64,000 nucleotides of DNA from Salana multivorans (lineage in GTDB: Bacteria; Actinomycetota; Actinomycetes; Actinomycetales; Beutenbergiaceae). Positions 1 to 6,880 of the stretch are shown here, in pieces. Both the position numbers and the translations under genes were made by a program. The stretch spans positions 62,001-126,000 of the forward strand of contig NZ_RKHQ01000001.1 of assembly GCF_003751805.1 (NCBI RefSeq). Direction: 5' to 3'. The notes beneath the pieces are model-generated. The model had not been told where the DNA came from, did not search any database, and saw only the letters and a program-made list of their open reading frames with translations. Position 1 is the first letter of the stretch; every line of letters begins with the position of its first letter.

Positions 1-15
1 AGGAGAACAGCCACC

Positions 16-294
16 TTGACTGCGACTGACATCGACCCCATCCCCCTCGTTGACGCCGCTCTGCGCGCCGCCGACCTGTCCGCAACCGACCTTGGTGCGG
101 TGATCGAGGTGAACTCACGCGCCGGCGTCAAGCTGCGAGGCGTGCTCCAGCGGATCGACGCCCAGCTCGTGGCTCCGTCCGACTTCCCCGGCTTGGCCCA
201 CAACCCCACGGCCCAGCCCGCCATCGAGCTCTGGTTCGCGGGCGACGTGGTGGTCCAGGTTGACCCCCGCGCCCGCGTGACGGTGGCGGAGTGA
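16..294 (+). CDS. Small hypothetical protein, probably phage-derived (92 aa)
   Basis: I do not recognise this 92-aa protein. It has no signal peptide or membrane segment and reads as a small soluble, mostly beta/alpha protein. The start is TTG at 16, chosen because AGGAG at 1-5 sits at a good distance upstream and the frame is open only from the window edge. Its TGA overlaps (GTGA) the GTG start of a terminase-like fragment at 291, and a serine integrase lies opposite just downstream. That context suggests a gene from the packaging region of a prophage whose remainder lies left of the window. The phage origin is inference from neighbours. Confidence 0.55.
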   Translation: MTATDIDPIPLVDAALRAADLSATDLGAVIEVNSRAGVKLRGVLQRIDAQLVAPSDFPGLAHNPTAQPAIELWFAGDVVVQVDPRARVTVAE

Positions 295-461
295 CCGTCG
301 AGGAGTGGACGGCCCGAGCCCTCGGGCCCGACTTCAAACTCCTGCCGTGGCAACGCGACTTCCTGGTTCAGACCTTCGCAGGGTCACGATCACGTGCTCG
401 CGGCCGTACCGACGCCCCTTCCCCGCAGGGTGCACGGAGACCTGCACCAGCCTGTCGATGA
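291..461 (+). pseudogene. Truncated start of a phage terminase large subunit (fragment)
   Basis: A 56-codon frame opens with GTG at 291, overlapping the preceding stop. Its first 30 or so residues include LLPWQRDFL, which resembles the N-terminal adenine-binding motif (x-PWQR-x-x-L) of HK97-type terminase large subunits. From about base 385 the frame runs into sequence that is antisense to the serine integrase and ends at a TGA at 459-461. No Walker A or nuclease motif follows, so this can only be a decapitated remnant. The junction with the integrase 3' end suggests that a deletion removed the rest of the packaging and structural genes. Family assignment rests on one short motif. Confidence 0.4.
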
Positions 462-1743
462 TCTGACGCTTCTCATCCAGAGACATCCGCCCCCACTCCC
501 GCTTCGCATCCTCCGCCGCGAGGAAGCGAGCGAGGGTGGGGGCTTTTTCTGTTTCGGCTATCGAACGCTCGATCTCCTCAAGCCTCCCCCTAAGACCAGT
601 CGTGATGGTGCCAAGTTGCTCGATGGTGAGCACGCCCTCAGCAAAGCTCGCTGCGGCTTCGGTGAGCCGCTCCCGCAGCGCGGCGGCCTCGCCCACCAGG
701 GTCGCGCCATGCTCCGGGGTGGAGGTGTCTGGGTCTTCAATCTCAGCCATGTCGACGAGGGTGAAGATGAACCCTTCTACCGTGTCGTCGACGAGAGGCT
801 CGGGAATCATGACGTGGTAGCCCGAGGAGCAGGTGAGGTAGTACCCCAGGGGCGTGACGCGCTCCGCCCCTATCGCTCGCCGAGGCGGTGTCGAACGGCG
901 CCGGCCTGACTTGAGGGTGCTCCCACAGACTCCGCAGGTCGCGAGCGACACGAGCAGGTGCTTACGCACCTTGCGCACGGGGTTCGTGTTCCGTTCGGGC
1001 CGGTCGAGGATGGCTTTCATGGTGCGCCAGGTCGTCATGTCGAGCGGGGCTTCCCAGTCGCCCGTGCCCACCTCCACCCCGTCGTACACACGAACGCCGG
1101 CGATCCGCGGGTTCTGTAGCACCTGACGCAAGAGCGCGCCGGTCCACTTCCCGCCGCGCGCAGTCGGGTGCCCCTCTTCGTTGAGCCGCTTCGCGATTCC
1201 GTAGAGGCTGGCCCCGCCGATGAGCTCTCCCGCGGCGCGCTGGATCACGGCCGCCTCGGCCTGGTTCAGGCTGCCATCCATTTCGTTGCCGTAGGGACGG
1301 GTTGCCCACCAGCGCTTGCCCTTTCGTGCCCGCGCCGCGTTGCTGAGCCGCTGGCGGATCGCCTTCTGCTCCCCCTCGTACTGGGCCCAGGCGGTAACCG
1401 TGCGCGCCACTGCACGCCCCGCTGGTGTCGACAGGTCGAGGTGTCCGGCCTCCTTGGCGTACACGTTGATGCCGAGCTCGATGACGCGCTCCAGGTCACG
1501 GTTGGTGCGCACGAGGCGATCGGTGTGCCAGACCGCGATCGCCTCGGCGCCCGAGCGCAGTAGGGCCTCGAACCCCGGTCGGCGGGCTCCGGTCGTTGCC
1601 GAGATGTCGTTGTCCTCGTAGATCCCTACGATCCGCCACCCCTGCCGAGAACACCACTCAACGAGCGCCTCGCGCTGGTTCTCGACGCCCTCCTGGTTGC
1701 CGTAACGGTCGAGCGAGATTCTCACGTACAGGGCCACGTCCAC
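334..1743 (-). CDS. Large serine recombinase (phage-type integrase), 469 aa
   Basis: Site-specific recombinase of the large serine integrase family, which cuts and rejoins attP and attB through a phosphoserine link. The N-terminal resolvase domain (about 1-140) shows YVRIS with catalytic Ser10 and Arg8, and TDRLVR with the active-site arginines near 76-79. A recombinase domain follows (about 150-255), then a zinc-ribbon with Cys270, Cys273 and Cys305, and a helical region (about 345-400). The start is GTG at 1743. The last dozen residues are encoded by sequence antisense to a terminase-like fragment, so the C-terminus may be altered by a deletion. Integrases of this family usually lie next to their att site, so the host junction is probably just beyond the start, near 1744-1766; no second att copy is visible. 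Catalytic residues are intact. Confidence 0.93.
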   Translation of the reverse strand: MDVALYVRISLDRYGNQEGVENQREALVEWCSRQGWRIVGIYEDNDISATTGARRPGFEALLRSGAEAIAVWHTDRLVRTNRDLERVIELGINVYAKEAGHLDLSTPAGRAVARTVTAWAQYEGEQKAIRQRLSNAARARKGKRWWATRPYGNEMDGSLNQAEAAVIQRAAGELIGGASLYGIAKRLNEEGHPTARGGKWTGALLRQVLQNPRIAGVRVYDGVEVGTGDWEAPLDMTTWRTMKAILDRPERNTNPVRKVRKHLLVSLATCGVCGSTLKSGRRRSTPPRRAIGAERVTPLGYYLTCSSGYHVMIPEPLVDDTVEGFIFTLVDMAEIEDPDTSTPEHGATLVGEAAALRERLTEAAASFAEGVLTIEQLGTITTGLRGRLEEIERSIAETEKAPTLARFLAAEDAKREWGRMSLDEKRQIIDRLVQVSVHPAGKGRRYGREHVIVTLRRSEPGSRVATAGV

Positions 1744-1766
1744 GGGTGCATCGTAGGCGAATCAGC

Positions 1767-2039
1767 ATGGACCTCGTCAAGGTCGTCGTGCACCTCGGGC
1801 CGGCGGTGCCGGGTGAGCTGGCGCTCGACGTCGTCGAGCTGGCCCGGGACGTCCGGGAGCTCGACATGCGGGCGTCGCCGTACGACGTCTCGGGGTTCGG
1901 GCTGGCCCCCGTCGCCATCGAGACGGCCGCGGGCAAGGCGCAGTACGTCGCGGCCCAGCGGGCGTTCGCGGCGCGGGCGGAGCCGCTGCGCTCCGCGCTG
2001 CTCGCGGTCTGCCGCGACCTGCTGGCGTCGGCCGCCTGA
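1767..2039 (+). CDS. Hypothetical protein (90 aa) beside the prophage end
   Basis: Unrecognised 90-aa protein with no signal peptide, membrane segment or known motif; its C-terminal half is Ala-rich and helical. The start ATG at 1767 lies 24 bases beyond the integrase start on the opposite strand. No clear Shine-Dalgarno sequence precedes it, and the frame stays open back to 1596 inside the integrase. Either the gene is intact host DNA with a leaderless or weak start, or its 5' part was replaced when the prophage integrated. Normal GC-rich codon use downstream supports real coding. Confidence 0.6.
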   Translation: MDLVKVVVHLGPAVPGELALDVVELARDVRELDMRASPYDVSGFGLAPVAIETAAGKAQYVAAQRAFAARAEPLRSALLAVCRDLLASAA

Positions 2040-2054
2040 CGGCCCGCGGCCTCC

Positions 2055-2131
2055 GGGGCCGACCCGGGGGCCGACCCGGGGGCCGACCCGGGGGCCGGAC
2101 CCGGGGGCCGGACCCGGGGGCCGGACCCGGG
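2055..2131 (+). repeat. GC-rich short tandem repeat (12-13 bp unit)
   Basis: About six back-to-back copies of a unit reading roughly GGGGGCCGACCC. The first three have a 12-bp spacing and the last three a 13-bp spacing with an extra G. The tract lies between a hypothetical gene and nrdI, is not obviously coding, and is a likely slippage site. Confidence 0.8.
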
Positions 2132-2165
2132 ACCAACGTCCCGGGCGGCCGAACCGTCCGGGCGC

Positions 2166-2615
2166 ATGCTGGACGGCATGGTGCGGCAGACCCCGATCTA
2201 CTACTACTCCTCGACGAGCGGCCTCGTGCGCACGTTCGCGGAGCGGTTGGGGCGGCCCGTGTTCAACCTCGCCGAGCGGGAGAACCGGCTCTCCGAGGTC
2301 GACGGCGCCTGGGTGCTCCTGACGCCGTCGTACAAGACGGGCAACGTCGCGAACGACACGATCCCCGAGGCGATCAAGCGCTTCCTGCGCTCGCCGCACA
2401 ACCGCCGTCACCTCGTCGGCGTCATGGGCTCGGGCAACCGGAACTTCGGTGCGTTCTACCAGAAGGCCGCGCGCGAGATCGCGGCGGCGTCGGGCCGCCC
2501 GATCCTGTTCGAGTTCGAGCTGTCCGGCGAGAGCTGGGACGTCACGGAGTGCCGGCGGATCATGGCGGAGCTGGACGAGGCGCTCGCCCAGCGGGACGAC
2601 GCGCGAGCCGGATAG
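2166..2615 (+). CDS. nrdI: NrdI-type flavodoxin (class Ib ribonucleotide reductase activator)
   Basis: NrdI is a small flavodoxin that supplies oxidant to assemble the dimanganese tyrosyl radical of NrdF in class Ib ribonucleotide reductase. The 149-aa product has the family layout: an N-terminal YYYSSTSG phosphate-binding loop, a central TPSYKTG segment (usually TPxYGGG), GVMGSGNRNFG, and the C-terminal FEFELSG followed by a DVTECRR-type end. The start could be ATG 2166 or ATG 2178; the first conserved strand begins after the second, so 2178 is possible. No nrdE, nrdF or nrdH is nearby, which is unusual because nrdI is normally inside an nrdHIEF operon. The family call is firm; the substitution of GGG by KTG in the second loop is the only odd residue choice. 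Confidence 0.88.
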   Translation: MLDGMVRQTPIYYYSSTSGLVRTFAERLGRPVFNLAERENRLSEVDGAWVLLTPSYKTGNVANDTIPEAIKRFLRSPHNRRHLVGVMGSGNRNFGAFYQKAAREIAAASGRPILFEFELSGESWDVTECRRIMAELDEALAQRDDARAG

Positions 2616-2667
2616 CCCGCCGCGGGCCGTCTCGACACGGTGGCCGAATCGCGAGACGCTTGCTCCC

Positions 2668-3522
2668 ATGTCTCCGTCCGAGCCGCGCGCGTCCACTGCC
2701 AACGGCGCGTCGACCGAGGAGGCCGCTAGCGACCTGTACCGGCACAGCCCGGCCACGTTCGCGCGGCACCGCGAGGCCGTCGCCGCGCAGCTCCAGGCCT
2801 CCGGCGACGAGCTGGGGGCGGCGCGGATCCGTCGCCTGCCCGTCCCGACGACGGCGGCGTGGTGGATCAACCAGCTCGCGCTGCGCTGGCCGGACGAGCT
2901 GACGGCCCTGCTCGACCTCGGTGCGCGGCTGCGCGCCGCGTCCGAGGAGCGCAACCTGGCCCGGCTCACGGAGCTGGACCGCACGCGACGCGTCCGGACG
3001 GACGCGCTGCTCTCGCTCCTGTGGCACCACGGCGCCGAGGAGGAGCCCGACGACGACACCCCGACCGTCGACTCGACCCACCGCATCCACCCGACGCCCG
3101 AGGACCTCGCGCTCGTCCTGGAGACGGTGACGGCTGCCGTCCTCGACGACGAGGTGGCCGAGCTGGTCCGGGCCGGCTGCCTGGCCCGGACCGTCGAGGC
3201 ACCCGACCTCGACCTGCTGCGCGGCACGGCCGGCGACGGCGAGGAGTCCGTCCCCGTCACCGTGCCACGGCGGCGCGAGGCCGGTCAGGACGTCCTGGCG
3301 GTCGCGACGGCCGCCGTCGTCGACGCCGAGAACCGGCTCGCGGCCGCGACGGACACGGTCGCCTCGCTCACCGGCATGCTCGACGGCCTCGAGCAGGAGC
3401 TCGCCGAGCTGACGCGCGACCGGGACAGCACCCGCGCGCGGCTCGAGACCTGGCGGCGCACGGCGGTCGCGGCCGAGCGCGAGCTGCGGGTGGCAAGGGC
3501 GCGGCTCGGCCGCCTCACGTGA
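2668..3522 (+). CDS. Hypothetical actinobacterial protein with C-terminal coiled coil (284 aa)
   Basis: Unrecognised soluble protein. The N-terminal half (about 20-150) is helical and contains AAWWINQLAL. The C-terminal 80 residues are rich in Ala, Glu, Arg and Leu with heptad-like spacing, predicting a coiled coil. Start ATG 2668 has no Shine-Dalgarno sequence, but a GACGCT hexamer lies 7 bases upstream, compatible with a leaderless start. The stop overlaps the GTG start of the YigZ-family gene (GTGA), so the two are translationally coupled. No function can be assigned. Confidence 0.7.
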   Translation: MSPSEPRASTANGASTEEAASDLYRHSPATFARHREAVAAQLQASGDELGAARIRRLPVPTTAAWWINQLALRWPDELTALLDLGARLRAASEERNLARLTELDRTRRVRTDALLSLLWHHGAEEEPDDDTPTVDSTHRIHPTPEDLALVLETVTAAVLDDEVAELVRAGCLARTVEAPDLDLLRGTAGDGEESVPVTVPRRREAGQDVLAVATAAVVDAENRLAAATDTVASLTGMLDGLEQELAELTRDRDSTRARLETWRRTAVAAERELRVARARLGRLT

Positions 3523-4238
3523 GCCGCCCCGACGGCTTCGTCGCCCTCGCGCGCCCGCACGAGGGCGAGCTCGAGGTGAAGCGGTCCCGGTTCCTCACGT
3601 TCCTCACGCCGGTGACGACCGAGGACGAGGCGCGCGCCGCCATCGCCGCCGCGCGGGCCGCGCACCCGATGGCACGGCACCACTGCACGGCGTTCGTCCT
3701 CGCGTCGCGGGGGCCCGGTCACCCGGCCGTCGCCCGGTCGAACGACGACGGCGAGCCGTCCGGGACGGCCGGCGCCCCGATGCTCGAGGCGCTGCAGTCC
3801 TTCGGTGCGACCGGAGGCGACGGCCAGCACGGCGTCGGTGACGCGCTCGCCGTCGTCGTCCGCTACTTCGGCGGCGTCCTGCTCGGCGCCGGCGGTCTCA
3901 CCCGGGCCTACCGCGCGGCCGTCGCCGACACGCTCGCGACCGCGCCCCTGGTCCGGCGCAGCGAGCTGGAGCTGCTCGGCGTCACGCTCGACTACCCGCG
4001 GGCCAACACGCTCGACGCCGAGGCCGCGCGCCGCGGGTGGAGCGTCGAGCACACCTACGGCGCCGCGGTCGACGTCCTGCTCGGCGTCCCGCCGGCGGAG
4101 CTGGCCGAGGCGACCGCGCGGGTCGCCGCGCTCACCGCCGGCGAGGCCGAGCCGGTGCGCCTCGGGACGCGGTGGGTCGATAGACTCCCCGGACCCCCGT
4201 CCCCCAGCTCCGAGGAGGAGATGCGGCGTGGCCGATGA
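3519..4238 (+). CDS. YigZ/IMPACT family protein (239 aa)
   Basis: Member of the YigZ (UPF0029, Impact N-terminal) family, whose biochemical role in bacteria is not settled; the eukaryotic homologue IMPACT inhibits Gcn2 activation. The family signatures are clear: KRSRFL near the N-terminus, ARHHCTAF, GEPSGTAGAPM and the glycine-rich RYFGGVLLGAGGL, followed by the smaller C-terminal domain. Start GTG 3519 overlaps the preceding TGA. The last residues overlap the ribosome binding site and start of the FadR-type gene downstream, so the three plus-strand genes probably share a transcript. The C-terminal tail of about 15 residues is probably not structured. Confidence 0.88.
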   Translation: MSRPDGFVALARPHEGELEVKRSRFLTFLTPVTTEDEARAAIAAARAAHPMARHHCTAFVLASRGPGHPAVARSNDDGEPSGTAGAPMLEALQSFGATGGDGQHGVGDALAVVVRYFGGVLLGAGGLTRAYRAAVADTLATAPLVRRSELELLGVTLDYPRANTLDAEAARRGWSVEHTYGAAVDVLLGVPPAELAEATARVAALTAGEAEPVRLGTRWVDRLPGPPSPSSEEEMRRGR

Positions 4239-4989
4239 CCGCAGCGGTTCGACCATGGCGCGCAGCACCCTCGCGTTCCTGCGCACCAAGATCGTCTCCG
4301 GCGAGTGGCCCATCAACAGCCGCATCCCGAAGGAGCCGGAGCTCATGGAGCTGATCGGCGTCGGGAAGTCGACCGTGCGCGAGGCGGTGCGCTCGCTGGC
4401 GAACCTCGGGATGCTGGAGACGATCCGGGGGGTCGGGACGTTCGTGCGCTCGACGTCGCCGATCAGCCTCGTCCTGACCGAGTACATGCTCGACTACGGG
4501 CTCGAGGAGGTGCTCGTCTTCCGCCGCGCCCTGGAGATCGAGGCGGCTCAGCTCGCGGCGCTGAACCGGTCGGAGGCGCACCTGGCCGCCCTGCGCGCCT
4601 CGCTGGACTCCGACCTGCGGGCCGACCCGGACGTGCCGGACGAGATCGAGCGCGGCACCACGCCGGGCCAGTTCCACCACCTCGTGTTCGATGCGGCCGA
4701 GAGCCCGCTGCTCGGCGCGCTGTACTCCGGGGTCATGGCGGCCGTCCGCCGCGCGATGAACGAGCGACAGATCGTGTTCGCCACCGGGCAGGACCTGCGT
4801 CGTCGGGACCACGCCGCGCTGCTCGGCGCGATCGAGGCGCAGGACGTCACGCGTGCCGCCCACGCCATGGCGCTGCACGTCGAGCGCGACCTCGTGCCCG
4901 ACGACGGGGACGCCGAGTCGCTCACGCTGAGCCTGCGCGCCCGGCTCCTCGAGGAGCACGCGGCCGAGCAGGCGGACCTGCTGAGCTAG
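4228..4989 (+). CDS. GntR-family transcription regulator, FadR/FCD subfamily (253 aa)
   Basis: DNA-binding regulator of the FadR type. An N-terminal winged helix (about 10-80) carries GVGKSTVREAVRSL, the recognition helix pattern of GntR proteins, and GVGTFV in the wing. The helical FCD effector domain (about 95-240) carries the expected Asp/His scaffold (FHHLVFDA and the later HAALLGAI, HVERDL); the three histidines usually bind a metal. Start GTG 4228 is preceded by GAGGAGG. It overlaps the YigZ-family gene and converges on the esterase gene, sharing a CTAG stop palindrome at 4986-4989. The effector is unknown; such proteins usually respond to small carboxylates. No operator could be picked out. 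Confidence 0.88.
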   Translation: MADDRSGSTMARSTLAFLRTKIVSGEWPINSRIPKEPELMELIGVGKSTVREAVRSLANLGMLETIRGVGTFVRSTSPISLVLTEYMLDYGLEEVLVFRRALEIEAAQLAALNRSEAHLAALRASLDSDLRADPDVPDEIERGTTPGQFHHLVFDAAESPLLGALYSGVMAAVRRAMNERQIVFATGQDLRRRDHAALLGAIEAQDVTRAAHAMALHVERDLVPDDGDAESLTLSLRARLLEEHAAEQADLLS

Positions 4990-6275
4990 TCACGCGCAGA
5001 CGCAGCCGCTCGGTCGGACCCGCGACCCTCCGGTCGCTCCCCCGCCGGGAGCAGGTGACGCAGGCCGTCCGCGACGCCCCCGCGCCAGCACGCGTAGTCG
5101 TGCCCGCCGTTGTACTCGACGTACCGCACGTCGGCTCCCGCCGCCGCGAGCGCACGGGCCAGGCGCTCGTTCGGCTCGCGCAGCAGCCACTCCTGCGTGC
5201 CGACCTCGACGTAGCAGCGCAACCGAGCCGGAGCCGTCGCGGCAGCGAGGCCCGCGAGCTCGGCGAGGTCGGCTCGCCACAGCGACGCCGACTGGCTGAG
5301 CACCCCGCCGATCGCGTCCGGGCGGCGCAGCGCGGCCTCCAGCGCGGCCAGGCCGCCCAGGCTCTGGCCGACGACGACCACCTCCGCGGCGGACTCGCCG
5401 GAGCTCCACCGGTCGCGGACCCACGGGAGCAGGCGGTCGGCCAGCCAGTCCGCGAGACCGGCCGCGTCGAGGTCGCGACGTCGCTCCCGGCCACCGGAGT
5501 CGAGCATGACGAGGAGCGGGGGCCGCACCACCGCGTCGTCGACGAGGTTGTCGACCGTGGTGGCGAGGTCGTGGGCGCCCGTCCACACGTCGCCGTCGAG
5601 CGCGACGACGATAGGGAGCCGTCCCTCGGGCGCCGCTGGTTCGTGCACCCACACGCGACGGCCGTCCGGGCCGTCGAGACGGGTCGTCACGCCGCGGGCG
5701 ACGCCGTCGCGACGGGCGAGCCACGGCTGCGCCGGAGCCCGCGGCAGCGACACGACCGAGCGTTCGCGTCCCGCAGCGTCGCGGACGCTCTCGCGTCCCC
5801 GCGGGTCGACGCGCGCGTCGCCGAGCGCGCGCCGGAACCCCACCCGGTCCCCCGCGACCCACGTCCGTCGCTCCCCGCTGGGACGCGGGAGGAAGGCGTA
5901 GGAGGCGCGCCAGTCCGGGGCCATCCGGTAGGTGAGGTGCCAGACGTCCGTGCCCGGGACGCGACGCATGAGGCTGTCGTCGGGCCGGTGCGGGTCGGTG
6001 AGCCGGTTGACGAACAGCAGCACCTCGTCCGCGCCCGCGTCGCGCCACAGGAAGGTGACGAGCGGGTCCGCGGCTCCCCCGTCCCCGTCCGCCGATGGCG
6101 TCTCGATCAGCGGGGCGGCGGGGTGCGCGCGCCAGAAGTCATCGACGCGGGCGTCGCGCCGCTCGCGGGGCAGGTCGCGCACCTCGCGCTCGAACCGCTC
6201 GATCGCGGGGCTCGGCACGACGGGAGCCGGCGTCGCCCGCGGCGACGCGGGGGGCAGCCGCGCGCCCGGCGTCAC
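4986..6275 (-). CDS. Enterochelin/siderophore esterase (Fes-like), 429 aa
   Basis: Alpha/beta hydrolase of the Fes/IroD type, which in other bacteria hydrolyses the trilactone backbone of imported ferric catecholate siderophores so that iron can be released in the cytoplasm. An N-terminal domain typical of Fes (about 25-190, with TFLWRD and VWHLTYRMAPDWRASYAF) precedes the esterase domain (about 195-420). The nucleophile elbow GQSLGG places Ser305, and GGHDYACWR places the catalytic His at about 392. No signal peptide is seen, so it is probably cytoplasmic. GTG start overlaps the TGA of the upstream membrane protein gene; it is the last gene of the iron-box-controlled unit. The natural substrate is not known, so catecholate use is inference. 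Confidence 0.88.
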   Translation of the reverse strand: MTPGARLPPASPRATPAPVVPSPAIERFEREVRDLPRERRDARVDDFWRAHPAAPLIETPSADGDGGAADPLVTFLWRDAGADEVLLFVNRLTDPHRPDDSLMRRVPGTDVWHLTYRMAPDWRASYAFLPRPSGERRTWVAGDRVGFRRALGDARVDPRGRESVRDAAGRERSVVSLPRAPAQPWLARRDGVARGVTTRLDGPDGRRVWVHEPAAPEGRLPIVVALDGDVWTGAHDLATTVDNLVDDAVVRPPLLVMLDSGGRERRRDLDAAGLADWLADRLLPWVRDRWSSGESAAEVVVVGQSLGGLAALEAALRRPDAIGGVLSQSASLWRADLAELAGLAAATAPARLRCYVEVGTQEWLLREPNERLARALAAAGADVRYVEYNGGHDYACWRGGVADGLRHLLPAGERPEGRGSDRAAASARD

Positions 6276-6880
6276 GCGGCCGGGCCCTCGTCGCCGGGCT
6301 CGGCGGCCGACTCGTCCGACGCGATCGGCCCGTCCTCGTCCGCCTCCTCGGCCGCGGGCGCCGGACGGGACGGACGACGCCGAAGCAGGACGAGGACGAC
6401 GACGGCGAGCAGCACCGCCCCGGCGACGGCCGCGACGGCCGGCCAGGGCGTCGCGCGGCGCGGCGTGGTCTCGGCGGCCGGGGGCGCGTGGGAGTCGTCA
6501 GCCGCGAGCTCGGCACTCGCCCAGCCGATGAGCTCGCCGTCGGCGCCAAGGACGGCGATCGTGACGTCCCCCGCCGGCATGAGGGCCAGGTCGATCCGGG
6601 CCGCGCCGTCCACGACGTCGACCCAGCCGACGCTCACCGGCTCGGCGTCACCGGCGTAGACGACGGGGCGGACCCGCTCGGCGTCCACGGTGATCGTGGC
6701 GAGCGAGCCGTCCAGCTCCACCGTGACGTCGCCGGCCAGCTCGGCCGTGAGCCCCGCCCGCGCCGGGGGCGACGGGCTGGGCCCGGCGGCCGACGCCGGC
6801 GGGACGATCACCAGCAGGCCGGCCAGGAGCACCGCCACGAGGGCGGAGCTCCCGGCCGCGCGCGTGAGGACCCGCGTCAC
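6272..6880 (-). CDS. Secreted, membrane-anchored protein with one 'LLGW-type' module (202 aa)
   Basis: Unrecognised surface protein. A signal peptide (about 1-32, ending ASA) is followed by one copy of a roughly 85-residue module (about 40-125) that also occurs in the two large surface proteins of this locus; its hallmark is a terminal GELIGW. A Pro/Thr linker leads to a single membrane helix (about 147-168) and a basic RRR stop-transfer followed by an acidic cytoplasmic tail. The gene overlaps both neighbours by GTGA, so it is translationally coupled between the 2155-aa surface protein and the esterase. The context suggests a membrane-proximal element of iron or siderophore capture; this is inference, and no ligand residues are known. 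Confidence 0.75.
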   Translation of the reverse strand: MTRVLTRAAGSSALVAVLLAGLLVIVPPASAAGPSPSPPARAGLTAELAGDVTVELDGSLATITVDAERVRPVVYAGDAEPVSVGWVDVVDGAARIDLALMPAGDVTIAVLGADGELIGWASAELAADDSHAPPAAETTPRRATPWPAVAAVAGAVLLAVVVLVLLRRRPSRPAPAAEEADEDGPIASDESAAEPGDEGPAA

